This document shows positions 45,123 to 54,114 of a DNA stretch of 64,000 bases, piece by piece. A model generated the notes under the pieces. The model searched no databases. It saw nothing but the letters and a program-made list of their open reading frames with translations, and had not been told where the DNA came from. The position numbers and the translations under genes were made by a program. Source of the stretch: Candidatus Aalborgicola bjergmarkensis (GTDB lineage Bacteria; Pseudomonadota; Gammaproteobacteria; Burkholderiales; Burkholderiaceae_C); contig JADJFE010000030.1 of assembly GCA_016708725.1 (NCBI GenBank), forward strand, positions 587,922-651,921. Direction: 5' to 3'. The first letter of the stretch is position 1. Each line of letters starts with the position of its first letter.

Positions 45123-45196
45123 GCGGGTGTAGTTCAATGGTAGAACTTCTGCTTCCCAAGCAAATAACGTGGGTTCGATTCCCATCACCCGCTCCA
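45123..45196 (+). tRNA. tRNA-Gly (anticodon CCC)
   Basis: 74 bases with encoded CCA. The acceptor arms are GCGGGTG / CACCCGC, the D arm GTTC/GAAC, the anticodon loop TTCCCAA with CCC at 45155-45157, and the T arm GTGGG/CCCAT with loop TTCGATT. The anticodon stem TCTGC/GCAAA has a C-A mismatch at the second pair, which is unusual. It ends 9 bases from the convergent hybrid kinase stop. Confidence 0.96.
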
Positions 45197-45204
45197 GTTC
45201 GTGC

Positions 45205-48200
45205 TCAGCCCCATTTTCCGAGTATCGCCGCCAGTTCGTCCTTCTTCACCGGCTTACTCAGATAATCGTCCATCCCGGCTTCGATGCACTGCTCGCGGTC
45301 ACCCTTCATGGCGTTGGCAGTCATGGCAATGATCGGTACCTTGTGGTTCAACACGTTTGACCCCGGATTGCGAATCACCGTGGTGGCTTCAAAGCCGTCC
45401 ATTTCGGGCATCTGACAATCCATTAAAACCAGGTCGTAATTAATCAACCCCAGCGCCCGCACAGCTTCCAGTCCGTTGGCGGCTACGTCAGCCTTGTGGC
45501 CCAGTTTGTCGAGTATCATTTGCGCCACTTTCTGGTTAATGATGTTGTCTTCCACCAACAGAATGTGGATTTTTCCTTTGTTCGATTCTGCGATGGCTGG
45601 TTGCGTGATGCCAACGGAAGTCTCCCCGGTTTGCATCGCTTTGCCCAGCGTGTGGGCGATACAGTCGTGCAGTTGCGATTGGCGCACGGGTTTTTGCACA
45701 TATCCGACAAAGCCGATGTCCTTTAACTCCGCCGCAAAACTCCGCTGTCCGAGGGCGGTCACCATGATCAGCAGGGTATTTTTAAGTGCCGGGTCTGCTT
45801 TGATATGACGACCCAGTTCAAGGCCATTCATCCCCGGCATCATCTGATCAATCAAGGCGGCACGAAATGGTTCTTTGGCTTCAGCTGCTGCGCGCATGAG
45901 CTCCAAAGCTGACGCACCATCAACTGCTGTTTCGTATTCACACCCCCAATGACTCAACAGGGTGATGATCAACATACGGTGCGTGAAATTATCATCCACC
46001 ACCAGAATTCTTGTTCCGCTTATGTCGGCGCTTTGCGGCGGCGGCAGATTTTGTGTTTCTACGGCGGTGCCCCCTTTCTCAAACCGTGCTGTAAACCAGA
46101 ACGTTGAGCCTTTGCCTTCTTCGCTCTCAATGCCGATTTCGCCGCCCATGAGCGCTGTCAACTGCTTGCAGATTGCCAGACCCAGGCCGGTACCGCCATA
46201 TTTCCGGGTGGTGGAGCCATCAACCTGGGTAAAGGGGCTGAATATGGCTGCGCGTCTATCTTCCGGGATGCCGATACCGGTGTCTGTAACCTCAAAGCGG
46301 ATGACGACAGAGCCTTCGCTTTCAGAATCGAGCCGTGCGCTGATGACAATTTCACCTTCGTGTGTGAATTTGATGGCATTGCCAGCCAGGTTGGTAATGA
46401 TCTGACGCAGCCTGCCCGGATCGCCCTTCAGGTAAAACGGTACACCAGGATCAATCCGGCAGATCAGTTCCAGACCAGCCTGTGATGCCCGCGTTGCCAG
46501 CATCTCAGCAGTATCCTCTATGGTTGTTCTGATGTCAAAATCGAGAATTTCGATGTCCAGTTTGCCGGCTTCGATTTTGGAAAAATCCAGAATGTCGTTG
46601 ATCAGTCCCAGCAGGTTTTCGCCGCTTTTGGCGACTATCTCGGCATAGCTGCGCTGCTCCTCGCTCAGTTCGGTTCCCAGCAGCAGTCCAGCCATACCGA
46701 TCACCCCATTCATCGGTGTGCGGATTTCGTGGCTCATGGTTGCCAGGAAAGTGCTTTTCGCCCGCGTTGCCTCCTCGGCGGTTATCAGCGCCGCACCAAG
46801 TTCTGCATTCTTTTGCTCCATCAGGGTAGCAAAAGAGAGCAACCTTTCTTCGGCAGCGATGCGCTCGGTTATGTCCTGAACTATGGAATACAGCAGGGTA
46901 GAGTCGCCTGCGCCAATCGGTGTGGAATGGACTTCGACCATCTTGACGGAGCCATCCGACAGGCGGTGTTCAAACACAAAAGAATCTTCGGATAAGGCCT
47001 GGTTGATATCCGCCATGTTCATGCTGCGCAACTGCTCGATGGTGTAACCGTAAAACTGTGCCGCAGCGCTGTTGGCGTCAACAATCCGCCCCGAATGGAG
47101 CTCAATCATCAGCATGATTGCGCGGTGCCCTTCAAACATCTGACGAAAGCGGGCTTCATTGTTTTGTAACTCTTGTTCGCGTCGCTGCACCTTGTCCAGC
47201 AGGGCGTTGAACGCGCCTTCCAGCAGCCCCAGTTCATCACTGCGCTTGCCATCAAGATGCACACGCTTATCTGAACGGGTGTTCGCCAGCTGGTTGATCT
47301 GCAGGGTTAAACTGGTGAGCGGTCTGGAAATTGCGATGCCAAGCCTCCATGCCAACATGACGGCAATCAGCAAGGCTGCGATGGTGGTCAGCAGGAAATA
47401 ATTTCTAAAATGGGTGATCGGTTGAAAGGCTTCGGCAGCTGGGTAATTGGCAGCCAGAATCCAGTTGGTGCTTCGCAACCGCTTGAATGACGCGACAAAA
47501 TGCTGTCCTTTGGAGTTGATGGTTTCGCCGGAACCTTCAAAACCCTCCAGCGCCCGGTCGAACATCACGTTCATCCCCGGTTGTACATCCTGTTTCAGGA
47601 TGCGCGTCGGGTCTGGGTGCATGATCATGGTCCGATCAGGGGCAAACAGGTAAAAGTAACCGTTTTGCCCCACTTTTTGCGTGGTCAGGGATTGAAATAT
47701 ATTTTTTTGAGCCAGCAGATCCATGGCACCACCCAGGATAAAGAGCAAGCGACCCTCGGCATCAAAAACAGGTGTCGTCATCATGATGGTCGGATGACCA
47801 TCCCTGGACGAAGTGAACGGGTTGGAAATCCGGGGTTTTCCCGTAGTAACAGTTTGTTGAAAGTACGTGTGGAAAGAAAAATCCTTGCCCCGTCGCCCCG
47901 GCAACTCCGGTTCTTCTGCCAGAAGTTTGCCATCTGCCGTAAACAGGTGCAGTCCACCCGAAAAGATGGATTTAATCCCGGTACGGTTTCCTAACCACTT
48001 TTGTGCCGCATCCGGGTCATTGACAATATCGTGGGGCGCGACTGCGGCAACCTTGATCAGCGCGGTGTGCGCCGTGCTGATCGCAGTATCCAGATTGCCC
48101 GCTATTGTTGAAATCAGAGAAAACTGCTGTTCTGAAATCAACGCTTGTGTTGTGTGTCTGAAATAGACGTAGGTTCCGGCAGCGACCACAAGCAGCATGG

Positions 48201-48258
48201 CGGTAATGAACAGGCTGATAACAAGGACAAGTTTGTGTCTGACGCTGTTGAGTTTCAT
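45205..48258 (-). CDS. Hybrid sensor histidine kinase (Cache-HAMP-PAS-HisKA-HATPase-REC-REC)
   Basis: 1017 residues. A membrane helix (~9-31), periplasmic double Cache domain (~40-285) with GRRGKDFSFHTYF and GGAMDLLAQKNIFQSL, a second helix (~290-312), HAMP, PAS (~375-490), then the phospho-His in FLATMSHEIRTPMNGVIG, N-box NLAGNAIKF, DTGIGIPEDRR and GTGLGLAICKQL. REC1 has ALIDQMMPGMNG and REC2 has LVLMDCQMPEMDG, both with the phospho-Asp. No HPt is fused, so phosphotransfer must go through a separate protein. It probably senses a small organic ligand. It lies between tRNA-Gly and tRNA-His. Confidence 0.95.
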   Translation of the reverse strand: MKLNSVRHKLVLVISLFITAMLLVVAAGTYVYFRHTTQALISEQQFSLISTIAGNLDTAISTAHTALIKVAAVAPHDIVNDPDAAQKWLGNRTGIKSIFSGGLHLFTADGKLLAEEPELPGRRGKDFSFHTYFQQTVTTGKPRISNPFTSSRDGHPTIMMTTPVFDAEGRLLFILGGAMDLLAQKNIFQSLTTQKVGQNGYFYLFAPDRTMIMHPDPTRILKQDVQPGMNVMFDRALEGFEGSGETINSKGQHFVASFKRLRSTNWILAANYPAAEAFQPITHFRNYFLLTTIAALLIAVMLAWRLGIAISRPLTSLTLQINQLANTRSDKRVHLDGKRSDELGLLEGAFNALLDKVQRREQELQNNEARFRQMFEGHRAIMLMIELHSGRIVDANSAAAQFYGYTIEQLRSMNMADINQALSEDSFVFEHRLSDGSVKMVEVHSTPIGAGDSTLLYSIVQDITERIAAEERLLSFATLMEQKNAELGAALITAEEATRAKSTFLATMSHEIRTPMNGVIGMAGLLLGTELSEEQRSYAEIVAKSGENLLGLINDILDFSKIEAGKLDIEILDFDIRTTIEDTAEMLATRASQAGLELICRIDPGVPFYLKGDPGRLRQIITNLAGNAIKFTHEGEIVISARLDSESEGSVVIRFEVTDTGIGIPEDRRAAIFSPFTQVDGSTTRKYGGTGLGLAICKQLTALMGGEIGIESEEGKGSTFWFTARFEKGGTAVETQNLPPPQSADISGTRILVVDDNFTHRMLIITLLSHWGCEYETAVDGASALELMRAAAEAKEPFRAALIDQMMPGMNGLELGRHIKADPALKNTLLIMVTALGQRSFAAELKDIGFVGYVQKPVRQSQLHDCIAHTLGKAMQTGETSVGITQPAIAESNKGKIHILLVEDNIINQKVAQMILDKLGHKADVAANGLEAVRALGLINYDLVLMDCQMPEMDGFEATTVIRNPGSNVLNHKVPIIAMTANAMKGDREQCIEAGMDDYLSKPVKKDELAAILGKWG

Positions 48259-48293
48259 CAGGTTTTTCCGCCATACAGAAACAAAAAAAGAAA

Positions 48294-48323
48294 CAAAAAA
48301 GCCCAGTACTGCAGACCGGGCTT
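48294..48323 (-). terminator. Rho-independent terminator after tRNA-His
   Basis: On the minus strand AAGCCCGG...GGGCTTTTTTG forms a stem of at least six pairs followed by a T-run. It lies 17 bases past the tRNA-His 3' end and before the hybrid kinase start. Confidence 0.8.
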
Positions 48324-48339
48324 AATCGCTTTGTTTGTG

Positions 48340-48416
48340 TGGGGTGGCTGATGGGACTCGAACCCACGACAACAGGAATCACAATCCTGGACTCTACCAA
48401 CTGAGCTACAGCCACC
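48340..48416 (-). tRNA. tRNA-His (anticodon GTG)
   Basis: 77 bases with encoded CCA. On the minus strand GGTGGCTG starts with the extra G(-1) that marks tRNA-His, opposite C73 in CAGCCACCCCA. The D arm is GCTC/GAGT-like, the anticodon stem GGATTGTGATTCC carries GTG, and the T loop is TTCGAGT. A terminator follows at 48294-48323. Confidence 0.97.
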
Positions 48417-48472
48417 GCTAAGAAGGCCGCCATTGTAGCCGGTCTTGCTGGTCAAGTAGACAAGTAGATCCA

Positions 48473-49402
48473 TCAGTCAATTCTGAGCCCTTTGGGGAGC
48501 GGAAAGCTGGTGGTCTCGGCAATGCCTTCCATGCTGCGCACCGACACCGCGCCGAGCAAACGGACGCGCTCGATGACCTGGCGCACCAGAATCTCGGGAG
48601 CCGACGCGCCAGCGGTCAGCCCCACGCGGCTTTTGCCTGCGAACCAGTCGGTTTGCAATTCTGCGGCACTGTCCACCATGTAGCTGGCAACGCCGAGTTT
48701 GCGCGCCAGTTCGGCCAGACGGTTGCTGTTGGAACTGGTGGGGCTGCCTACGACAATCACAATATCCACCTGGCTGGACATGACCTTGACGGCATCCTGG
48801 CGGTTTTGTGTTGCATAGCAAATGTCCTGGTGTTTGGGTGCGCGCACATGCGGAAAACGCGCGCGCACGGCTGCGGCTATTTCGGCGGCATCATCCACGC
48901 TCAGGGTAGTCTGGGTCACCAACGCGAGCCGCTGCGTCTGCATTGGAGCGACTCGGGCCACATCGTCCACGTCTTCGACCAAATGGATACCGCCATCAAG
49001 CTGGCCCATCGTGCCTTCGACCTCCGGGTGCCCCTTGTGGCCGATCATGATGAATTCATAACCTTCCCGGTGCAGCTTGGCCACCTCCACATGCACCTTG
49101 CTCACCAGCGGACAGGTGGCGTCGAAAATCTGAAAGCCACGCGCCTGTGCTTCTTGCTGCACCGCCCGCGAAACGCCATGCGCTGAAAATACCAGGGTGG
49201 CGCCGGGTGGAACCTCGCCAAGGTCTTCAATGAAAACAGCGCCCTTGGCCTTGAGGTCCTCGACCACATAGGTGTTGTGCACAATCTCGTGGCGCACATA
49301 AATCGGGCGGCCAAACTTTTGCAGGGCGCGCTCGACAATCGCAATCGCCCGATCCACCCCGGCACAAAAACCGCGCGGTTCGGCCAACAGAATTTCCTGC
49401 AT
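48473..49402 (-). CDS. ispH: 4-hydroxy-3-methylbut-2-enyl diphosphate reductase
   Basis: 309 residues from the ATG at 49402 (a GTG at 49405 is also in frame). Last step of the MEP isoprenoid pathway, making IPP and DMAPP. The three [4Fe-4S] cysteines lie in PRGFCAGVDRAI, DATCPLVSKVH and QDICYATQNRQ; GHKGHPEVEGTMGQ and GLTAGASAPEILV are conserved. Its ATG overlaps the stop of the FKBP gene by one base (TGATG). fkpB-ispH is a conserved pair in proteobacteria. Confidence 0.97.
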   Translation of the reverse strand: MQEILLAEPRGFCAGVDRAIAIVERALQKFGRPIYVRHEIVHNTYVVEDLKAKGAVFIEDLGEVPPGATLVFSAHGVSRAVQQEAQARGFQIFDATCPLVSKVHVEVAKLHREGYEFIMIGHKGHPEVEGTMGQLDGGIHLVEDVDDVARVAPMQTQRLALVTQTTLSVDDAAEIAAAVRARFPHVRAPKHQDICYATQNRQDAVKVMSSQVDIVIVVGSPTSSNSNRLAELARKLGVASYMVDSAAELQTDWFAGKSRVGLTAGASAPEILVRQVIERVRLLGAVSVRSMEGIAETTSFPLPKGLRID

Positions 49403-49866
49403 CACAAAATTCCGATCACATGGACTTCAAACGTCACCGGCTGGCCAGCCAGCGGGTGGTTGAAGTCAAAGAGTACACCGTGGTCGGGACGCACTTCCAG
49501 CACGACTCCCGCAAAACGCCCCGCACCGTCCGGCGTCGGGAACTGCACCGCATCTCCTACTTGGTACTGCTCACCGGGGTCGCCCATCGCATCCAGCTCC
49601 TTGCGCGCCAGCCATTGCTGCATGGCAGGGTTACGCGCACCAAAGGCAACGCCAGCAGGCAGTGCAAAGCTGCGGCGCACACCTTCCTCCAACCCCAGCA
49701 GGCAAGCCTCCACAGCCGGTGACAATTGCCCGCTGCCCAGGGTCAAGGTGGCCGGCTGGCCACCAAAGGTATTGATAACGTCCCCCGCTGGGCCGCTCAA
49801 GCGGTAATGCAGCGTCAAAAAGGAGCCAGGTTGCACGCAAGGAAGTGGTGTGGTTGATGTAGTCAT
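49402..49866 (-). CDS. fkpB: FKBP-type peptidyl-prolyl isomerase, SlpA/FkpB type
   Basis: 154 residues from MTTSTTPLPCVQPGSFLTLH. The FKBP fold starts with LTLHYRLSGPAG; the inserted-flap (IF) domain is in FGARNPAMQQWLARKELD, and FDFNHPLAGQPVTFEVHVIG is the hallmark C-terminal strand. It catalyses cis/trans prolyl isomerisation and has chaperone activity in the cytosol. It is translationally coupled to ispH and divergent from radC with ~38 bases between starts. Confidence 0.93.
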   Translation of the reverse strand: MTTSTTPLPCVQPGSFLTLHYRLSGPAGDVINTFGGQPATLTLGSGQLSPAVEACLLGLEEGVRRSFALPAGVAFGARNPAMQQWLARKELDAMGDPGEQYQVGDAVQFPTPDGAGRFAGVVLEVRPDHGVLFDFNHPLAGQPVTFEVHVIGIL

Positions 49867-49904
49867 GAAAGTCCCTATAAACTGCGCCCTATTGTAGGAA
49901 CTCC

Positions 49905-50624
49905 ATGCCACTCAAAGACCTGCCCCCCGATGCCCGCCCCCGCGAGAAGTTGCTCGCACGCGGCCCCTCTGCCCTGAGCGATGCCGAACTGTTGGCCTTG
50001 CTGTTGCGCACTGGCATCAAGGGCAAAGGCGTGTTGCAAATGGCAGATGAATTACTACACATCAAAAAAGATAGCGCACCTGGCATGTCTGACGGTGGGT
50101 TTGGCGGATTTGATGGTATTTCCGGTTTATTGAACGCAAGCGCCGATGACTTGAAGCGCGTCAAGGGACTTGGCCCTGCCAAACGCGCCGAGCTGATGGC
50201 TGTGCTGGAGTTGGCGCGGCGCGCCCTGGCGCAACAACTCAGGGAACGTACGGTGCTCAATGCGCCGGACGCCATCAAGGCATATGTGCAGCTGCATCTG
50301 GCCAACCGCAGCCACGAGGTATTTGCCGTGCTATTTCTTGATGCGCAGCTGCGCCTTTTGGTGATGGAAGAAATGTTTCGCGGCAGCTTGACGCAAACCA
50401 GTGTTTATCCGCGTGAGGTGGCCGTGCGGGCCTTGCACCACCAGGCCAATGCCGTGGTTTTAGCCCACAACCACCCCAGCGGCAGTACGGAGCCTTCACG
50501 CGCTGACACTGCGCTAACCCAGACCTTGAAGTCTGCTCTGGGCTTGCTGGATGTGCGCGTGCTGGACCACATCATCGTGTCCCAGGGGCAAACACTGTCG
50601 ATGGCCGAGCGGGGTCTGGTGTAA
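49905..50624 (+). CDS. radC: RadC/JAB (MPN+) family protein
   Basis: 239 residues. The N-terminal HhH-like part has SDAELLALLLRTGIKGKGV and VKGLGPAKRAELMAVLELAR. The JAMM metal site has HNHPSGSTEPSRAD plus the upstream Glu. Between them, residues ~50-65 (HIKKDSAPGMSDGGF) look like an insertion relative to shorter RadC proteins such as that of E. coli. The underlying DNA resembles the dispersed repeat of this window. The family's biochemical role is unsettled despite the historical DNA-repair name. Confidence 0.93.
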   Translation: MPLKDLPPDARPREKLLARGPSALSDAELLALLLRTGIKGKGVLQMADELLHIKKDSAPGMSDGGFGGFDGISGLLNASADDLKRVKGLGPAKRAELMAVLELARRALAQQLRERTVLNAPDAIKAYVQLHLANRSHEVFAVLFLDAQLRLLVMEEMFRGSLTQTSVYPREVAVRALHHQANAVVLAHNHPSGSTEPSRADTALTQTLKSALGLLDVRVLDHIIVSQGQTLSMAERGLV

Positions 50625-50649
50625 GTCTGATGCAAGTTCTATGTAAATC

Positions 50650-50700
50650 AGCAAAACGGCAATGTGTTCGGCATCTTTCGGTTAGCATAACCGTTTTGCT
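50650..50700 (+). promoter_or_regulatory. 10-bp inverted repeat between radC and the chemoreceptor gene
   Basis: AGCAAAACGG at 50650-50659 pairs perfectly with CCGTTTTGCT at 50691-50700, with a 31-base loop, ending 10 bases before the chemoreceptor Shine-Dalgarno. It may be the radC terminator or an mRNA structure that affects the receptor gene; a T-run is absent. Confidence 0.5.
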
Positions 50701-50723
50701 TTCAGACTACTTGGAGATGACAA

Positions 50724-52490
50724 TTGGAATTTATTAAAAATCTGAAGATTCAGTCGCGCCTGATGGTGGCATTTTCCATTGTGCTGCTGCTGCTGGCGGG
50801 CATCGCTACCAAAGGCATTTCCGGTATTGACCAGACGTTTGCGGGGCTGAAAAACCTATACCAGGGTTCTACCATTCCAATGGGGGAACTAGCCGAAATA
50901 TCCAGCCTGTTGCAGCGTAACCGCATTCTGGTCATGGATATGCTCATCAACCCTGAGCCGGATAATGTCAAAAGAAAGGCAGAGGAGCGCTCTCGCAACT
51001 CCGATGCAATCGACAAGCTCTGGGCAGCCTTTATGGCAACGAAACTGGATGCACATGAGAAAAAATTGGCGGAGGACTTTTCGACCGCATTCATGACCTA
51101 CCGTCGCGAGGCTTTGCTGACTGTCAGTGAAGCAGCACTGGCCGGGGATAACGCCAAAGCGCAGAGCATTTACAAGACCAAGTTCAGTGAATTAGCCCGC
51201 CCTTGGGAAAATGCACTGCAACAGCTCATTGAACATCAGGTTAGCCAGGCAAAAGAAAACTTTGTTGAGGCGGAGAAAACCAACAAATCGACATTCATTC
51301 TGACGGTGGTTCTGACCATTGCGGCGCTGTTCATCGGTGGAGGTCTGGCCTGGGTGATTTCTGGCACCATCACACGCCCCATCGCACAGGCGCTCAGGCA
51401 AACGCAACGGGTCGCATCCGGTGATTTGACTTCGCGCGACTATGTGAACAGCCGGGATGAAATTGGCACCCTGCTTGATGCCCTCAAAGCCATGCAGGAC
51501 AGTCTGGTCGCCGTCGTTTCCGACGTGCGTCGTGGCTCCGAGGCGGTGGCCAGTGCCAGCGCCGAAATTGCCCAGGGCAACGATGATCTGTCAGCCCGCA
51601 CCGAACAACAGGCCAGCGCGCTGGAACAGACCGCATCGTCCATGGAGGAGCTTGGCTCCACCGTCAAGCAAAATGCCGACTCGGCCCGTACCGCCAACCA
51701 GCTGGCCATGAGCGCCTCCACCGTAGCCGTTCAGGGGGGTGAGGTGGTGGGCCAGGTGGTCGAAACCATGAAGGGTATCAATGAATCCAGCCGCAAGATT
51801 TCCGACATCATCAGCGTGATTGACGGCATTGCCTTCCAGACCAACATCCTGGCCTTGAACGCCGCAGTCGAAGCTGCTCGCGCTGGTGAACAGGGGCGTG
51901 GCTTTGCCGTGGTGGCCTCGGAAGTGCGTAGCCTGGCGCAACGTAGCGCCGAGGCGGCCAAGGAAATCAAATACCTGATCAACGCCAGTGTGGAGCGTGT
52001 CGAGCAGGGTACGGCACTGGTGGACAAAGCGGGCGAGACGATGACCGAGGTCGTGGCCAGCATCCGGCGCGTCACCGACATCATGGGCGAAATCAGCGCT
52101 GCCAGCAACGAACAGGCGCAAGGCGTCAGCCAGGTCGGGGAAGCGGTGACGCAGATGGATCAATCGACCCAGCAAAATGCCGCACTGGTCGAACAAATGG
52201 CCGCTGCCGCTGGCAGCATGAAAAGCCAGGCGCAAGAGCTGGTGCAAGCCGTGGCAGTCTTCAAACTGTCGGACAGGGATGGCGGCGCAGCCGCTCCGAC
52301 CCGCTCGCAGGTGCGCGCCTCCCAGGGCAGCGCCTTCAAAGGGGCAGAGCGCAGAGGCATCGGTGCAACGCCACCCAAAAAAGCCCCATCCGCGCCGAAG
52401 AAACCCGCCGCCGCTTCCGCTGCACGCCCGGCCATCGCGCATGCACCCAAAGCCGCAGCGACTTCCAACGATGACTGGGAAACGTTCTGA
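50724..52490 (+). CDS. Methyl-accepting chemotaxis protein with CheR-binding tail
   Basis: 588 residues with a TTG start; the nearby ATG at 50717 hits a stop after six codons, and GGAG lies 9 bases before the TTG. Two membrane helices (~12-30 and ~192-213) bracket a four-helix-bundle sensor. HAMP follows (TRPIAQALRQTQRVASGDL), then the signalling domain with the hairpin tip IVDG-type ISVIDGIAFQTNILALNAA and EAARAGEQGRGFAVVASEVR. The C-terminus ends in DDWETF, matching the WxxF pentapeptide that tethers CheR/CheB. The ligand is unknown. Confidence 0.95.
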   Translation: MEFIKNLKIQSRLMVAFSIVLLLLAGIATKGISGIDQTFAGLKNLYQGSTIPMGELAEISSLLQRNRILVMDMLINPEPDNVKRKAEERSRNSDAIDKLWAAFMATKLDAHEKKLAEDFSTAFMTYRREALLTVSEAALAGDNAKAQSIYKTKFSELARPWENALQQLIEHQVSQAKENFVEAEKTNKSTFILTVVLTIAALFIGGGLAWVISGTITRPIAQALRQTQRVASGDLTSRDYVNSRDEIGTLLDALKAMQDSLVAVVSDVRRGSEAVASASAEIAQGNDDLSARTEQQASALEQTASSMEELGSTVKQNADSARTANQLAMSASTVAVQGGEVVGQVVETMKGINESSRKISDIISVIDGIAFQTNILALNAAVEAARAGEQGRGFAVVASEVRSLAQRSAEAAKEIKYLINASVERVEQGTALVDKAGETMTEVVASIRRVTDIMGEISAASNEQAQGVSQVGEAVTQMDQSTQQNAALVEQMAAAAGSMKSQAQELVQAVAVFKLSDRDGGAAAPTRSQVRASQGSAFKGAERRGIGATPPKKAPSAPKKPAAASAARPAIAHAPKAAATSNDDWETF

Positions 52491-52513
52491 TTTCAACGGA
52501 AAGAAAATACCCC

Positions 52514-54057
52514 ATGGCAAACATCCTGGACACCACCGCATCCGCAGGGCACTACAGCGGTGCCGTCGATATGGAGTGCGACCTGCTGGTGCTCGGTGCG
52601 GGACCGGGCGGATATTCGGCAGCCTTTCGCGCAGCCGACCTGGGCGCCAATGTCGTCATGGTCGAGCGTTACGCAACACTGGGTGGCGTGTGCCTGAATG
52701 TGGGCTGTATTCCCAGCAAGGCACTGCTGCATGTTGCCGCCGTCATGGACGAAGCGCGCCACATGGCCGAGCTGGGGGTGAATTTTGGCCCGCCCGCCAT
52801 CGAACTCGCCACATTGCGCAGCCACAAGGAAAAAGTGGTTGGCAAACTCACCAGCGGGTTGGCAGCCATGGCGAAAATGCGCAAGGTGCCGATTGTGCGT
52901 GGCTATGGCACGTTTGTCGGCTCCCACCATGTGGAAGTCGAAGAAACCACGGGCAGCGCACAAGAAAAAACCGGGACAAAGAAAGTCATCGGTTTCAAGA
53001 AGGCCGTCATCGCCGCAGGCAGCCAGGCCGTGCGCTTGTCCTTTTTGCCCGACGATCCGCGCGTGCTGGACTCCACGGGCGCCCTGGCCTTGAAGGAGAT
53101 TCCCAAACGTATGCTCATTCTCGGCGGTGGCATCATCGGCCTGGAAATGGGCACGGTATACAGCAGCCTGGGCGCACGTCTGGACGTGGTGGAAATGCTC
53201 GATGGTCTGATGCAAGGGGCTGACCGCGATCTGGTCAAAATCTGGCAGAAGATGAACACCCCGCGTTTTGACCATATCCTGCTCAAGACCAAAACCGTGG
53301 CCGCCAGGGCAACGGCTGACGGTATCGAGGTGACGTTTGCACCCACAGAAGAAGGCGGCACGGCTCCTGCGCCACAAACCTATGACCTGGTGTTGCAAGC
53401 CGTGGGCCGCACGCCCAATGGCCGAAAAATCGGTGCCGACAAAGCCGGTGTGTATGTCAGCGAGCGTGGTTTTATTCCGGTGGACATTCAGATGCGTACC
53501 AATGTGGCGCATATTTTTGCCATCGGTGATATCGTCGGCCAGCCAATGCTGGCACACAAGGCCGTGCACGAAGGCCATGTCGCCGCCGAGGTGGCTGTCG
53601 GCGAGCTGCAGAACAAACCCGAACTGTCCCGCGCCACATTCGAGGCCCGCGTCATCCCCAGTGTGGCGTACACCGATCCCGAAGTGGCCTGGGTCGGCCT
53701 GACCGAAGACCAGGCCAAGGCACAAGGTATCAAGGTTAAAAAAGCCCTGTTCCCCTGGAGCGCTTGGGGCGCGCCATCGCCAACGGGCGCGACGAAGGTG
53801 TTACCAAGCTCCTGTTCGCGGACGATGGCGACGAAGCACCGGAACATGGCCAACATGGTCGGATTGTGGGTGGCGGTATGGTCGGTATCCACGCTGGCGA
53901 TATGATCGGCGAGGTCGCTTTGGCCATCGAAATGGGTGCCGATGCCGTGGACATTGGCAAAACCATTCACCCGCACCCCACGCTGGGAGAAACCATTGGC
54001 ATGGCAGCCGAAGTGGCGCATGGCTCCTGCACCGATATGCCTCCGCCGCGCAGGTAA
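52514..54057 (+). pseudogene. lpdA: Dihydrolipoyl dehydrogenase (E3), frameshifted
   Basis: The first frame runs 52514-53905. FAD loop LLVLGAGPGGYSAAFRAADL, redox pair CLNVGC, NAD loop MLILGGGIIGLEMGTVY and IFAIGDIVGQPMLAHKA are intact. After LFPWSA (~53757) the family continues in another frame as GRAIANGRDEGVTKLLF to the active-site base in KTIHPHPTLGETIGM (54057). Adding one T at GCTTGGGG restores the reading. The N-terminus (MANILDTTASAGHYSG) lacks the lipoyl domain that many betaproteobacterial E3 proteins carry, so this may be a second copy. E1/E2 genes are not nearby. Confidence 0.88.
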
Positions 54058-54114
54058 ACACAAACAACCACCAATAACCACCAATTGACACATACCGAAC
54101 AAGGAAATACCAGC

